Below are positions 42,120 through 52,172 of a stretch of 64,000 bases of DNA, in pieces. This stretch comes from Synechococcus sp. ROS8604. Its GTDB lineage: Bacteria; Cyanobacteriota; Cyanobacteriia; PCC-6307; Cyanobiaceae. The DNA is taken from NCBI RefSeq assembly GCF_014279655.1, contig NZ_CP047946.1, positions 1,550,001 to 1,614,000 of the forward strand, read 5' to 3'. The position numbers were made by a program, and so were the translations under genes. The notes below the pieces were generated by a model, which ran no database searches, was not told where the DNA came from, and saw only the letters and a list, made by a program, of their open reading frames with translations. Position 1 is the first letter of the stretch. Each line of letters opens with the position of its first letter.

Positions 42120-43001
42120 ATGCAGGATTCCTTCGAACCGCAGCCATCTGACAACGAAAGCGCCCTCCCGGCTCCTTACAACAGTCCCTGGAAGGCCCTC
42201 GGCCAAGATCTGCGGGCCGTTAGCGCCGATCTGCGCTTACGGAGCCAAGAGCTCTGGCGCCGAAACCGTGAGGGCGATCTTTCCGTTCCAGCCTTCTGGC
42301 CAGAGCCATTGGCGTCCCTGTTTTGGCCTGCGCTGCTGGGGTTCATCCTGACGTTGCTTGTCCTGGGCGGGATTCAGCTGCGTGAAATCCTTCACGACCC
42401 GTCGCCACCCTCACCTCCGGAGGTAGAGCGCGTCCGCACCACCCCTCTCCCTGAAGCGCGTCCCCTGCCCATCCCCACGAACCTGGAGACCGATCTCGAC
42501 AACAACGACATGGTGGGCACCCCAACGGACACCAATCCCAGCAGCTCCAGCACCAGCTCCAACACCAGTGGCCCAGAAGCGCTCAGCACCACTGAACAAG
42601 ATCCTGAGCTGAGGAACCAGGAACTCGAGCCGCCTTCGGCAGAGCCATCCTCAGATCTGTTGCGCTTTGATCCTCTGCTCGAGCTTCTGGCAGAAGAAAG
42701 CAGCTCCGATAGCAGCACAGCTGGCAGTTCAGCAGGAATCTCAGCTAGCAGAAAGGGATCAGCCCTGATTGTTTCGGCCCAACCCCAACCGGAGCGCAAC
42801 GCCGTGACCCTGGTCATCGATGCGGAGGCTTGGAGGCAACGCTCTCCAGAGCAACGCCAACAATTAGCCGAAGCCTGGTGGACCCGACTGGAAGACCAGG
42901 GATACGCCGATCTTCGTCTTGTGAATGACCAACAAGATCTCTTGGCTCGACCGGCAAGGATCGGTGGAGGCATGATCGTGTTCGATCCAAAGAGGGTTTG
43001 A
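42120..43001 (+). CDS. Membrane-anchored hypothetical protein with Ser-rich linker
   Basis: 293 residues. Charged N-terminus, one membrane helix (LFWPALLGFILTLLVLGGIQ, about residues 68-87), a long Pro/Ser/Thr-rich disordered linker, and a small C-terminal domain (NAVTLVIDAEAWRQRSPEQ, LVNDQQDLLARPARIGG). No known function. Its stop overlaps the murF start by 4 bp, so it is in an operon with a wall-synthesis gene; a periplasmic or envelope role is likely. Confidence 0.75.
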   Translation: MQDSFEPQPSDNESALPAPYNSPWKALGQDLRAVSADLRLRSQELWRRNREGDLSVPAFWPEPLASLFWPALLGFILTLLVLGGIQLREILHDPSPPSPPEVERVRTTPLPEARPLPIPTNLETDLDNNDMVGTPTDTNPSSSSTSSNTSGPEALSTTEQDPELRNQELEPPSAEPSSDLLRFDPLLELLAEESSSDSSTAGSSAGISASRKGSALIVSAQPQPERNAVTLVIDAEAWRQRSPEQRQQLAEAWWTRLEDQGYADLRLVNDQQDLLARPARIGGGMIVFDPKRV

Positions 43002-44374
43002 AGGTGCTGGATCTCGCTGATCTCATTTCGCTCTGGGGGCCTCCACAACGGGGTGATGGCGCAGCGCCCAACCTCCAACAACGCTTGGGACCAATCTGCA
43101 CGGATAGCCGACTGCTCATTCCAGGCGCCTTTTTTGTGCCGTTACGCGGTGAACGCTTTGATGGCCATCGCTTCCTCGCGTCTGCCACGGAGCAAGGAAT
43201 CCAGGCCGCTGTGGTCGCCCGAGATAGTGAGATCCCAGTGCCGCAAAACTTGCTCCACTGGAGCGTGGACGACACGCTGGAGGCCTACCAACAGATCGCT
43301 TGTCTCGTGCGGCGCAACCTGAACTGCGCTGTTGTGGCCGTCACAGGCTCCGCCGGAAAGACCACCACAAGAGAGATGATTCGCGCCGCACTGGCACCAC
43401 TTGGAGACATTCAAGCCAGTATTGGCAACAACAACAACGACGTGGGTGTTCCACTCACATTGCTCGGGATAGAAGAGCACCACGCCGCTGTCGTGGTGGA
43501 GATGGGGATGCGCGGGCCCGGGGAAATTGAACGCTTATCGCGTTGTGCAGAACCAGAGATTGCCGTGATCACCAATATCGGCACTGCACATATTGGTCGC
43601 TTAGGCAGTCGCGAGGCGATTGCCTCGGCCAAATGCGAGATCACAGCAGCCCTTTCAACCAATGGCCTTGTCATCATTCCCGCTGGAGACCCGCTGTTGG
43701 ATGCGGCCCTTGCTCGCTGTTGGAGTGGTCGCGTCCGGCGTGTGGCCCTGGTTGATGATGCCAACAACTCTGATCAAGGGGCTAATGATCTCGGTGATTA
43801 CAACCCTTCCACTGGGCAGATCACTCTCCGGAATCACCTCTATCACTGCCCCCTAGAAGGAAGACATAATGCGCGCAACCTGATGCTGGCGCTCGCCGTC
43901 GCCGACAGTCTCGGCGTGTCTCCTGCAGATCTTGAACAGCTGGATGTAGACGTACCAGGAGGTCGCAATCGCCGGCGACAGATCGGTGCCTTAACGATTC
44001 TCGATGAGACGTACAACGCTTCACCGGAAGCCATGTTGGCGGCGTTGGATTTATTGGCATCTCAACCAGGTCGACGCTATGCCGTGCTCGGCACCATGTT
44101 GGAGCTCGGAGACGACAGTGTTCGCCTGCATCAGGCGATCATCGATCACGCTGCAAGCTTGAACCTGGATGGATTAGTAGCTGTCGCTAGCGGACGAGAA
44201 GCCCAGGCGATCACAGAGGCAAGTTCGTCGTTGTCACGGTTTCGCTTGGTCGAAACGCCCGAGCAGGCTGCTGAACCTCTCATGGAATGGCTGAAGCCTG
44301 GAGACACCGTGCTCTTGAAAGCCAGTCGAGGGATTGCATTGGAACGGTTGCTGCCGTTACTGCCAGAGCTCTAG
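42998..44374 (+). CDS. murF: UDP-MurNAc-tripeptide:D-Ala-D-Ala ligase
   Basis: 458 residues from TTG 42998 (GTG 43004 is an alternative). Mur ligase: ADLISLWGPPQRG N-terminal domain, ATP loop VVAVTGSAGKTTTREMI, EMGMRGPGEIERL, LDETYNASPEAM and VLGTMLELGDDS. It adds D-Ala-D-Ala to the peptidoglycan precursor in the cytoplasm. Overlaps the upstream membrane protein gene. Confidence 0.94.
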   Translation: MKVLDLADLISLWGPPQRGDGAAPNLQQRLGPICTDSRLLIPGAFFVPLRGERFDGHRFLASATEQGIQAAVVARDSEIPVPQNLLHWSVDDTLEAYQQIACLVRRNLNCAVVAVTGSAGKTTTREMIRAALAPLGDIQASIGNNNNDVGVPLTLLGIEEHHAAVVVEMGMRGPGEIERLSRCAEPEIAVITNIGTAHIGRLGSREAIASAKCEITAALSTNGLVIIPAGDPLLDAALARCWSGRVRRVALVDDANNSDQGANDLGDYNPSTGQITLRNHLYHCPLEGRHNARNLMLALAVADSLGVSPADLEQLDVDVPGGRNRRRQIGALTILDETYNASPEAMLAALDLLASQPGRRYAVLGTMLELGDDSVRLHQAIIDHAASLNLDGLVAVASGREAQAITEASSSLSRFRLVETPEQAAEPLMEWLKPGDTVLLKASRGIALERLLPLLPEL

Positions 44375-44375
44375 C

Positions 44376-44579
44376 TCAGGCGGCTTTGGTCACATCCGCG
44401 TGCTCTTCGCAGCGGATCAAATCAATCGCATGGGGATGATCATGAATGTAGCGAATTTCCTCCATCGCTAAAACCCGCGCTTCAAAGGCATCGCCGGCAT
44501 AAAAGGATTGTTCGTGGCGATCGCTACTGGCATCGCGATAACGAACAGTAAACAGCTTTTGATCAGACATGGAACTCAT
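44376..44579 (-). CDS. Small conserved hypothetical protein
   Basis: 67 residues from ATG 44579 (MSSMSDQKLFTVRYRD); ATG 44570 (MSDQ) is equally possible, and the frame is open further upstream. Compact mixed fold: LFTVRYRDASSDRHEQSFYA, ARVLAMEEIRYIHDHPHAID. Common as a short conserved protein in picocyanobacteria by my recollection. Convergent with murF, 1 bp between the stops. Confidence 0.65.
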   Translation of the reverse strand: MSSMSDQKLFTVRYRDASSDRHEQSFYAGDAFEARVLAMEEIRYIHDHPHAIDLIRCEEHADVTKAA

Positions 44580-44696
44580 AACCTGTCGCCCCACGCTTAC
44601 GCATCCATGAACGCTGGCCAAGGGAACGCTGTGAAAAAAGTCTGTTGATTCGGATCCGCCTTCAACAGACCAGTGATCAAGATCGAAAGTACGGCC

Positions 44697-46040
44697 CTAG
44701 GCGTTCCATCCTTCCTTTGTGAACTGCTTGGCACGACCGATCGCAAGCGAACCATCTGGAACAGCTTTGGTGATCGTGGATCCTGCCCCAATCGTAACAT
44801 TTTTGCCGATCACAACAGGAGCAACCAGCACAGAATTAGCCCCCGTTTTACTGCCCTCCCCAATCACGGTGAGATGCTTCTTCTTGCCATCGAAGTTGGC
44901 GGCAATCGTGCCAGCTCCCACATTCACATTGGCACCTAATTGCGCATCACCGATGTAACTGAGGTGATTCACCTTGCTGCCAGACGTGATCACACTCTTT
45001 TTAATCTCAACAAAATTTCCAATCTTGCAGGAATCGCCAATCTCCGAGGCTGGTCGGATATGGGCGAAAGGCCCAATCGTCACATCGTTGCCGACCCGTG
45101 CATCGCGTACCACAGATTGCACAACCGTGACATCGCAACCGAGTTCGGCATTGTCAAGCAAGCTGCCTGGACCTAGGCGACAGTGATCGCCAATGCGGCA
45201 GGCTCCGCGCAGATGCGTTTGTGGTTCTATCACAACATCACTGCCAAAGCTGCAGTCCTCGCTAAGGGTGCAACTGGCAGGATCCACGAAGGTCACACCC
45301 TCGTCCATCCAATGATCACGAAGGCGCTGTTGCAGAACGCCCTCACACTGAGCCAATTGCCTGCGGTTGTTGATTCCATTCACTTCATCGGGATCACTCA
45401 CCTCCATCTGCATCGCAACATCTAAGAGCTGCACTGTGTCGGTGAGGTAGAGCTCGCCCTGATCGTTATCGGTGCTCAATTTCGGCAAGACCTCGGCCAA
45501 TTTTGCCCAGTTGAAGCAATAGATCCCGGCATTGGTGAGGTTGTTGGACCGTTGCTCAGCGCTGCAATCACGATGTTCAATGATTCCGCTGACCCGACCA
45601 TTCGCATCAGCAAACACCCGGCCATAACCAGTGGGATCCTCAAGCCTTGCCGTTAACAAGGTCACATCCGCCTTGCTATTGCGGTGGGAGCGGACCAGCG
45701 CATCAATCGTCTCCGCACGCAAGAGAGGAACATCCCCGTTGAGCACCAACAACTCACCCTGAAAACCCTTGAGGGGAGCCATCAATTGCTGGACGGCATG
45801 GCCTGTTCCGTTCTGCGGCTGTTGGAGCACAAATTCAAGCCCGCCAATGGAGCTGAGCTGCGCTTCCACCCGTTCAGCTTGATGGCCAACGATCAAGAGT
45901 CGGCGCTCTGGCGCAAGGTTCCTGGCACTGGCGAGCACACGTTCCACCAAGGTGGCGCCCGCTAGAGGTTGCAGCACTTTCGGAAGCGCACTTCTCATGC
46001 GGGTGCCTTTCCCAGCAGCAAGAACGGCAACAGCAAGCAT
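44697..46040 (-). CDS. glmU: Bifunctional GlmU (uridyltransferase/acetyltransferase)
   Basis: 447 residues. N-terminal pyrophosphorylase [17 protein letters not shown], then [16 protein letters not shown] and [13 protein letters not shown]-terminal left-handed beta-helix with hexapeptide repeats ([60 protein letters not shown]). Makes UDP-GlcNAc for wall and LPS synthesis. Confidence 0.95.
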   Translation of the reverse strand: MLAVAVLAAGKGTRMRSALPKVLQPLAGATLVERVLASARNLAPERRLLIVGHQAERVEAQLSSIGGLEFVLQQPQNGTGHAVQQLMAPLKGFQGELLVLNGDVPLLRAETIDALVRSHRNSKADVTLLTARLEDPTGYGRVFADANGRVSGIIEHRDCSAEQRSNNLTNAGIYCFNWAKLAEVLPKLSTDNDQGELYLTDTVQLLDVAMQMEVSDPDEVNGINNRRQLAQCEGVLQQRLRDHWMDEGVTFVDPASCTLSEDCSFGSDVVIEPQTHLRGACRIGDHCRLGPGSLLDNAELGCDVTVVQSVVRDARVGNDVTIGPFAHIRPASEIGDSCKIGNFVEIKKSVITSGSKVNHLSYIGDAQLGANVNVGAGTIAANFDGKKKHLTVIGEGSKTGANSVLVAPVVIGKNVTIGAGSTITKAVPDGSLAIGRAKQFTKEGWNA

Positions 46041-46424
46041 GAGACGGGGGCAAGACCGGCGAAATCTACCGGTGATAGCTCACGCTGGGAACACACCATC
46101 AGTCAGCTTCTGCAATCAGATCCCCAGACAACCCTTGAGGGTGAGAGGAAAAGCAATGCCGCCAAGCCATTTCAGCCAAACAAGCAACGCTCAAGACACG
46201 AACCTGACAGAGACAAAAAACTCAACACTGTTCCTTATCGAAAACCGCTAGGAATCAGCAGCATGCATAATCAAGACCCATCAGCAAATAGCCCTTCTGA
46301 TCCGAAAGTTCAACATCCCAAACACACGCCATGGCGCGAGACAATGAGCAAATAAAACAATCTTGAAAAACAGATTTAGAAAAGAAAAACAACCATGTTA
46401 AACTAAAGAAAAGAGACAAAGAAA
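46041..46424. other. Intergenic region between glmU and the Coq4-like gene
   Basis: 384 bp between divergent genes. No gene-like frame; the last 110 bp is A-rich and contains the promoter of the 46425 gene. Confidence 0.4.
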
Positions 46425-47435
46425 GTGCTCAACAATCCTCATCGCCACTCCCTTGTCGCTGGTCTTAAAGACCTGATCGATTGCGATGATCAAGGCACTC
46501 AAGAGCAAATCAGTGTGCTCAAAGCGATCGCCTTAGGGATTTTCAAAATACCGCCTGAAACCTATAACAACCTGCAATCCGTCAGTCAACATCAACTTGC
46601 AGAGACGGTGGAGGAGCCATTCCTACGCAGGCGCTACATCCAACTCGCCATCATGCTGGAACTCTGCAGGCACCCAAAATCCCAACAACAACTCAGCAAG
46701 CTTGAATCAGCAGCCGAATTACTTGGCCTCAGGGGAGATGCACTAACCGTTTGCAGAAACATGATTGACTCCTCGGCCCTTGAAGCAACCACGGATTACA
46801 TCAGACGCTATGAACAATATTTTTTAGCCCTACAGGAACAGCATGGACCTGAAACGTTTAATCACGAAGGTAGCCGCCAATATGATGACTTGTTTTTTCA
46901 AACACTCGATACCTTTTCCAGCATGAGTCCAGGCAGCTTAGGCCGGGAATTTTTCAACTTTTACGAGCGCAATGGAATGCGCTTGCCGAGCAGAGCATCG
47001 ATCAACCCTGGTTACTATGTTTGTCATGATATGAACCACGTCATCGCCGGCTATGAACCAACAGGGATTGGAGAAATTTGCCTAGGTGCTTTTAAATTGA
47101 GCATGAATGATTCTGATGCCAATTGGATGGCATCCATGACCAACTTTTTAATCCATGAAGCCGGTGTTTTTAAACCTGGACACAGCGCTCAATATGAACC
47201 AGTCGGCGCCGATGGAGATCCATTTGACGGCCTGAAGGGGCAGCGCGGTGTCATGACCCTAAAAGGAGCTCCTGAAATGTTGGCTGATGCCTTGGAAAGA
47301 GGATCACAATGCCCGATAGATTTCAGCACGATGGATCATATTGAAATGGCTACGATCCCCCTCAAAGAAATACGCGAAAAATATAATGTTGTTCCTCCAA
47401 TCATCGGTCTTGCGGATTCAAGTATTCGTTGGTGA
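46425..47435 (+). CDS. Coq4-like protein, cyanobacterial long type
   Basis: 336 residues, GTG start after a purine-rich leader. All-helical. The Coq4 zinc signature H-D-x2-H-x11-E is exact in HDMNHVIAGYEPTGIGE (about residues 205-221). The N-terminal 200 residues, absent in the Coq4-like protein at 3760, contain LKAIALGIFKIPPETYNNLQ and LELCRHPKSQQQ. Coq4 is now linked to ring modification in ubiquinone synthesis; a plastoquinone-related role is speculative. Single gene. Confidence 0.72.
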   Translation: MLNNPHRHSLVAGLKDLIDCDDQGTQEQISVLKAIALGIFKIPPETYNNLQSVSQHQLAETVEEPFLRRRYIQLAIMLELCRHPKSQQQLSKLESAAELLGLRGDALTVCRNMIDSSALEATTDYIRRYEQYFLALQEQHGPETFNHEGSRQYDDLFFQTLDTFSSMSPGSLGREFFNFYERNGMRLPSRASINPGYYVCHDMNHVIAGYEPTGIGEICLGAFKLSMNDSDANWMASMTNFLIHEAGVFKPGHSAQYEPVGADGDPFDGLKGQRGVMTLKGAPEMLADALERGSQCPIDFSTMDHIEMATIPLKEIREKYNVVPPIIGLADSSIRW

Positions 47436-47495
47436 CCCACACGAACCATCAGCTCAAAAGAGAGCGGAAGCTCTCAGTCCTTAACACCAAGCCAA

Positions 47496-47807
47496 TTAAC
47501 GTTCATCGATCGGGTCAGGCCAGATCTTCTTACATCCTGAATCTCGGGTTAAGGCGGTGGTCTTCACCTGCTCCAGATCCAGATGGCCGATTTGATGGCC
47601 TTCAATCAATAACAGCAAGCGTTTTAAGGCCTGCCGACCCTGATCAGGTTGAAGCCAACCGAGGCCGTAATACGTGCAAGTGGCATTCAGCCAACCTTGG
47701 GCCTCACCCCGCAACTTGATCTCCAAATCGTCGAGAGCAGGCATTGCGACCGACGGCATGGCAGAGAGCAGACACGTTGCAGCAACGACGATCAATGACT
47801 TGCGCAT
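47496..47807 (-). CDS. Small secreted hypothetical protein
   Basis: 103 residues from ATG 47807. Signal peptide MRKSLIVVAATCLLSAMPSVA, then LDDLEIKLRGEAQGWLNATC, TYYGLGWLQPDQ and SGCKKIWPDP. Two mature Cys could pair. No known domain. 19 bp downstream of the MnmC-like gene on the same strand. Confidence 0.65.
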   Translation of the reverse strand: MRKSLIVVAATCLLSAMPSVAMPALDDLEIKLRGEAQGWLNATCTYYGLGWLQPDQGRQALKRLLLLIEGHQIGHLDLEQVKTTALTRDSGCKKIWPDPIDER

Positions 47808-47826
47808 CGTGAAGCCTCCCAATCCC

Positions 47827-48744
47827 TCAGTATGAACGCCGAAATTCTCCACCCTGCCACTTTCGCTGCCATGCACTGGTGCTTGGACGATCAGCGAAAG
47901 CCTGTTCTTGTTGGCGACGATTCAAAATCAGCGCAGCCGAATCGGTGCCGGTGGGATCTCGGTAGGGCACACCGGCACAGGTCTGTAGATGCTCTTCTTC
48001 CATCGCGCTCAAACCACGCCAACCAGGTCCGATTACGGGACAAGGCTGATGATCATCGCTAGGGCGTAACGCCAAGGTTCCCGCACTCCAGGCTGAACCT
48101 TCCCTTGATTTCGGTAAGAGCGAGCGCAAGGCAAGACCGGCATGGCGCAGGCTATTTCTAACGGCTGCTGCTCTGCAATAGGTCAGCAACCGTCCACTAG
48201 GGGCAAGCAAATCTGCAAGGCTCTGCAGAAATTCCTCACTCCAGAGCTGGGGGCATTTGCTCGGTGAAAAAGCGTCTAAAAAAATCAAATCGAACCGACC
48301 ATCCGCTGGCAATTGCCGAAGCTGCTGACGCGCATCGCCCCAGAGCATCTGAACAGACTGCTGACGATCCGAATCCTGCCAACAGCCCTCAGCAGAAAGT
48401 GCCCCTAAGCAAGCCACAACGTGGGGAGGCCAAAGAGCTTGGAAGGTCGGCTCAGCCAGGGCCAACCGCAAAGGAGCTCGATCCAGTTCTAACCCCCAAC
48501 ATTGCAAGCTTGGACCACCCCGATGGGGAAGCGCCGACATCAGGGCAGCCGTGTTGTATCCCAGCCCAAAACAAACGTCTAAAACGCGCAAATCCCTGCC
48601 ATCAGGAAAGCGATCCAGCTGGGCTGGCAGAACAAACTTGCTGTTCGCTTCTTCAAGGGCACCGTCAGAACTATGGAAGCTTTCGGCAAAGCTGTCGCTA
48701 TGCAAACTGAAGCTTCCATCTGCGGTGAAGCGAGCACTCAGCAC
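47827..48744 (-). CDS. MnmC-like tRNA methyltransferase (DUF752)
   Basis: 305 residues. MnmC N-terminal-type SAM methyltransferase: FHSSDGALEEANSKFVLPAQ, LRVLDVCFGLGYNTAALMSA (SAM motif I), WGLELDRAPLRL, FDLIFLDAFSPSKCPQLWSE and LLTYCRAAAVRNSLRHAGL. The C-terminal FAD oxidase domain of bifunctional MnmC is missing, as usual in cyanobacteria. Likely adds the final methyl of mnm5-uridine in tRNA anticodons. 7 bp downstream of aroA and probably co-transcribed. Confidence 0.85.
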   Translation of the reverse strand: MLSARFTADGSFSLHSDSFAESFHSSDGALEEANSKFVLPAQLDRFPDGRDLRVLDVCFGLGYNTAALMSALPHRGGPSLQCWGLELDRAPLRLALAEPTFQALWPPHVVACLGALSAEGCWQDSDRQQSVQMLWGDARQQLRQLPADGRFDLIFLDAFSPSKCPQLWSEEFLQSLADLLAPSGRLLTYCRAAAVRNSLRHAGLALRSLLPKSREGSAWSAGTLALRPSDDHQPCPVIGPGWRGLSAMEEEHLQTCAGVPYRDPTGTDSAALILNRRQQEQAFADRPSTSAWQRKWQGGEFRRSY

Positions 48745-48751
48745 AGAGGGG

Positions 48752-50071
48752 TCAGCAACGCAATCTCTCTAGATCGTCCCAAAAGTTGGGATAACTCACA
48801 GCCGCTGCTTCGCTGCGGCTCAACCTTGAATCCCCCTCGGCCATCAAACCAGCAACCGCCAGGCTCATCGCCACACGATGATCGGTCTCACTATCCAATT
48901 CAGCACCCTTCAGGGACTGACCGCCTCGAATCGTCAAACCATCCGGATCCTCATCGATATCGGCGCCCATCGCTTTGAGTTGCCTCGCCATCACAGCCAG
49001 TCGATCCGTTTCTTTCACACGCAACTCAGCAGCACCGCTGATACGACTTTCACCATCACAAAAACAAGCCGCCACACTCAAAATTGGAACTTCATCCACC
49101 AAACGGGGCATGATCTCTTCTCCAAACTGAAAAGCCTTCAGGGGTCCGTGGCTCACCTGAAGATCACCCACAGGTTCACCGGCAACATCGCGCCGATTCA
49201 AAACCTGAACAGAAGCACCCATCAAGTCCAAAACTTCGAGAATGCCGGTGCGCGTGGGATTTAAGCCCACATTTTCCACCGTGATATTCGCTCCAGGAAC
49301 GAGGGCACCAGCCACGAGCCAGAAGGCAGCCGAACTGATATCGCCTGGCACCACAACATGTTGTCCCTTCAAGGTGGCGCCTGGTCGCACCACAATGTGA
49401 CGCCCCATCTCACCACCAACTTCAAGGTCAGCACCAAAAGCTTTGAGCATGCGCTCGCTGTGATCTCGAGAGGGCGCTGGTTCGATCACGCTCGTTGCTC
49501 CCTCAGCGGTGAGGGCAGCGAGCAAAATGGCAGATTTCACCTGGGCGCTGGCCACAGGTGTTCCCACCACAGCACCTCTCAGCCTTTGACCTTGAACAGA
49601 AAGCGGAGCCAAATTCCCATGGTCACGCCCACGCACATCTGCCCCTAGTAAAGACAAGGGTTGTCCAACCCTGTTCATCGGACGACGACGGAGAGAAGCA
49701 TCACCGGTCAACACAAAATGGCGACCCTGCCGGCCAGCGAGCAGACCAAGCATCAGCCGCATCGTGGTTCCGGAATTGCCGCAATCGAGAATCTCCGAAG
49801 GCTCTTGCAAACCATCAAGACCAACGCCCTCAATGGTCACCATTTCACCGCTCTGAATCGGCGAAATCATTGTGCCCATCGAGCGCAGGCAAGCAGCTGT
49901 ACTAATCGGATCCTCTGCTGGTAGAAGACCTTCGATTGTGGTTGTGCCCTCAGCGATGGCACCAAAGAGCAGTGCCCGATGAGAAATAGATTTATCTCCT
50001 GGAACACGGACCCGGCCATGGAGGCTGCCACCAGCCTTCAGATCCCTAGGGGAGCCATTTGATCCCGACAC
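48752..50071 (-). CDS. aroA: EPSP synthase
   Basis: 439 residues from GTG 50071, which gives the usual family start ([19 protein letters not shown]). The frame continues upstream to ATG 50197 through 42 residues of unlikely sequence. Motifs: [54 protein letters not shown] and [17 protein letters not shown]. Shikimate pathway step making 5-enolpyruvylshikimate-3-phosphate. Confidence 0.93.
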   Translation of the reverse strand: MSGSNGSPRDLKAGGSLHGRVRVPGDKSISHRALLFGAIAEGTTTIEGLLPAEDPISTAACLRSMGTMISPIQSGEMVTIEGVGLDGLQEPSEILDCGNSGTTMRLMLGLLAGRQGRHFVLTGDASLRRRPMNRVGQPLSLLGADVRGRDHGNLAPLSVQGQRLRGAVVGTPVASAQVKSAILLAALTAEGATSVIEPAPSRDHSERMLKAFGADLEVGGEMGRHIVVRPGATLKGQHVVVPGDISSAAFWLVAGALVPGANITVENVGLNPTRTGILEVLDLMGASVQVLNRRDVAGEPVGDLQVSHGPLKAFQFGEEIMPRLVDEVPILSVAACFCDGESRISGAAELRVKETDRLAVMARQLKAMGADIDEDPDGLTIRGGQSLKGAELDSETDHRVAMSLAVAGLMAEGDSRLSRSEAAAVSYPNFWDDLERLRC

Positions 50072-50451
50072 CGTTGAACAGCCTGTGGTTGATGAAAACA
50101 ATCCTATTAGCCCGATCTTCAAAGGCTCAGGCTTGTTGTTAAAGTTGTCACCAACTCCTGCTGTAAAAGCAAAAACCTTCGCTAACAACCCAGACAAAAA
50201 GCAATAACGATCACATCAACAAAGAAATAGCCCTGAAAATATAAACTCAATCATTCCAATATGCTCATAGAAAACAATTAACAGGAGAATAGAGATCACA
50301 TCCAAGCGATGATTAGGTCGCCAAAACCTCCGAATAAAGCCGGCAAAATAACTGTGAGTTGATATATCATTTTATACAATCTGATGATTCATATGACGAC
50401 CATGATGACGTGAAATTTGGGTAAGCTAGCCAGAACATTAGCCAGCATCAA
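50072..50451. other. AT-rich intergenic region upstream of the Crp-type gene
   Basis: About 380 bp (253 bp if aroA begins at 50197), AT-rich, no gene seen. It must hold both divergent promoters. No clear Crp- or NtcA-type palindrome was found. Confidence 0.4.
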
Positions 50452-51048
50452 TTGCATTGCCTCAAAAGGGGTCAGAGTTTAGATATCACATTCTTGGATC
50501 TTGATGAAGCCAAAACTTGTAAATTTTTAGGCATAGAAGAAGGGGTCTTACGCGTCTGCCTCGTCTCAACAATCAATTCCGAACTGTTTCCAATTGGTTT
50601 TTTTGGTTCAGAGTGGTTGAGGCTTGAGAAAAACAGACTTAGAAATTTTGATCTGCGCCTAGAAGCATTAAATGAAGTAAAATTTAAAATAACATCCACC
50701 CATGATTGTGCAAACGAAGTGGATTCCATCTTTCACAATCACTGGCTACTAATATTGTGCATGATAAAATCATCCACTCAAGTTGAGATCAGAATCTGCC
50801 GTTTAATCGCGATTCTAGTATTTTCGTTTGGAAGAAGGAATAAAGAGAGTTATACACTGCCATTCGAATTAAGCCATTCACAAATCGCCCTCTTAGTTGG
50901 CTGCACCCGATCAACTGTGACGCGTCAAATTGGCTTCATGAAAGAGAAGGGATTAATCTGCTCAGACAAATACCAGTTTGGAATCTTAGTTAGCGAGAAA
51001 CTAATCGCGCAGGAATCAACATTTGTAGAGTATTTACAATTCACTTGA
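50452..51048 (+). CDS. Crp/Fnr-type transcription regulator A
   Basis: 198 residues, TTG start. Cupin-like sensor half (RGQSLDITFLDLDEAKTCKF, GIEEGVLRVCLVSTIN, FGSEWLRLEKNRL), long dimer helix, and C-terminal HTH_Crp with SHSQIALLVGCTRSTVTRQI. The sequence lacks the cAMP-contacting residues of CRP and resembles picocyanobacterial orphan Crp proteins. It sits beside a ferritin gene and facing a second Crp-type gene, suggesting metal- or stress-linked control. Confidence 0.82.
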   Translation: MHCLKRGQSLDITFLDLDEAKTCKFLGIEEGVLRVCLVSTINSELFPIGFFGSEWLRLEKNRLRNFDLRLEALNEVKFKITSTHDCANEVDSIFHNHWLLILCMIKSSTQVEIRICRLIAILVFSFGRRNKESYTLPFELSHSQIALLVGCTRSTVTRQIGFMKEKGLICSDKYQFGILVSEKLIAQESTFVEYLQFT

Positions 51049-51156
51049 TTAACCACGACCGCACTTACAATGGCCACCTTTCCACTTCGAACACTTTGAT
51101 TTCTTACAGCCTTTTTTCTTACTAAAAAAGCTCCAAATTGAAAGTTGTTTCGTCAT
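51049..51156 (-). CDS. Tiny Lys/Cys-rich peptide (possible metal-binding peptide)
   Basis: 35 residues from ATG 51156, with a TTGGGAT site about 9 bp upstream. It begins MTKQLSIWSFFSKKKGCK and ends GGHCKCGRG. The last 20 residues hold four Cys and one His among many Lys. The frame is open to 51291, but the extra 45 residues look non-coding. It resembles a micro-metallothionein in composition; function unproven. Convergent with regulator A (adjacent stops) and divergent from the ferritin gene. Confidence 0.5.
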   Translation of the reverse strand: MTKQLSIWSFFSKKKGCKKSKCSKWKGGHCKCGRG

Positions 51157-51330
51157 TTTATCGATCCCAAGGCTTTCTTGTGAACCCTGAAGTCGTGCCA
51201 TTCGAGTCATCTTGAGATTGACTCTCATTATACATGGTCGAAAGCGCACAAAATAAACAATGTTGCTTGACGAAACAGTGGAAAAAGTCAATAATTAATA
51301 AGTGATTTTTGATTCAGAGGAGTGTTCAAT

Positions 51331-51906
51331 ATGACGACTTCAGATTCGTCAACTCAGATTGGAACGAACGTTGCGCAGGGGCCTAACGGACGGGCACTGG
51401 CTGAATCCATGAATCCAGATTTGCTCAGTGCAATCCAGCAACACATTTCAATCGAGAGGCATGCCTCAATCACTTATTTGGCTATGTCCATCTGGTGTGC
51501 TGAACGTGAACTTGCCGGTTTCTATCAATTTTTCGATGGTGAAGCGAAGAGCGAACAGTCCCATGCCGTGCACTTCACCCAGTATTTGATAGCACGCAGT
51601 CAATCCAACGACCTGCAACTATTAGCTGCTCCAAGGCAAAGCTGGGACAATTTGGCTGCATTAATGGCAACAGCCTTTCAGATGGAAGCTGATACAACGT
51701 CTTCGATCCAAAGCGTGTATGCCATGGCTGAAAGAAACAGCGATACCAGAACTACCGTATTCCTAGATCCACTCATTGAAGCCCAAATTCAATCCGAAGA
51801 TCAATTCGCTTACTTGCTCGGGCGGGTGAAGTTCGCGAATGGTGACCCCACAGCGTTGCTTGTCATCGATAACGAATTAAGAGCAGGTCAAACGCAGCGA
51901 GGTTGA
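51331..51906 (+). CDS. Ferritin (SynFtn-like)
   Basis: 191 residues from ATG 51331, chosen for the GAGGAG site 8 bp upstream over GTG 51322. Four-helix ferritin with diiron ligands in [20 protein letters not shown] and [20 protein letters not shown], and [20 protein letters not shown] in helix 4. It matches my memory of SynFtn from marine Synechococcus very closely. It stores iron and detoxifies Fe(II) with O2. Its 3' end overlaps the convergent gene at 51877 by 30 bp. Confidence 0.93.
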   Translation: MTTSDSSTQIGTNVAQGPNGRALAESMNPDLLSAIQQHISIERHASITYLAMSIWCAERELAGFYQFFDGEAKSEQSHAVHFTQYLIARSQSNDLQLLAAPRQSWDNLAALMATAFQMEADTTSSIQSVYAMAERNSDTRTTVFLDPLIEAQIQSEDQFAYLLGRVKFANGDPTALLVIDNELRAGQTQRG

Positions 51907-52164
51907 CCTGAGCATTGCTCGTTTGCTTTGTTCGTAGAGCAAACGAGCACTAATCGTGAGCTGCTCAAGCTTAAGGACGTCAAAAGTATCATAAATTTCC
52001 ACGAGCCTGATGTGAATCGATTCCAAATCGTCTCTTAAACGCTTCTTCAGCAGTGGGCTGATCGATTTAATTGTTCTTTCAATGGCGATGCACTGGTAAC
52101 TCGTTAAATGTTCAACCTCCTGACTCAAGGTCAGAACCAGGCTCTCACTAGCAATTCCTTCCAC
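51877..52164 (-). CDS. Hypothetical helical protein in the Crp-B operon
   Basis: 95 residues, all-helical in appearance ([40 protein letters not shown]). No family recognised. It is 8 bp after the Crp-B gene on the same strand, which suggests an operon, but its end overlaps the ferritin 3' end by 30 bp, so the real 3' part may be shorter or the frame spurious. Confidence 0.45.
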   Translation of the reverse strand: MEGIASESLVLTLSQEVEHLTSYQCIAIERTIKSISPLLKKRLRDDLESIHIRLVEIYDTFDVLKLEQLTISARLLYEQSKRAMLRSTSLRLTCS

Positions 52165-52172
52165 GTAATCAC

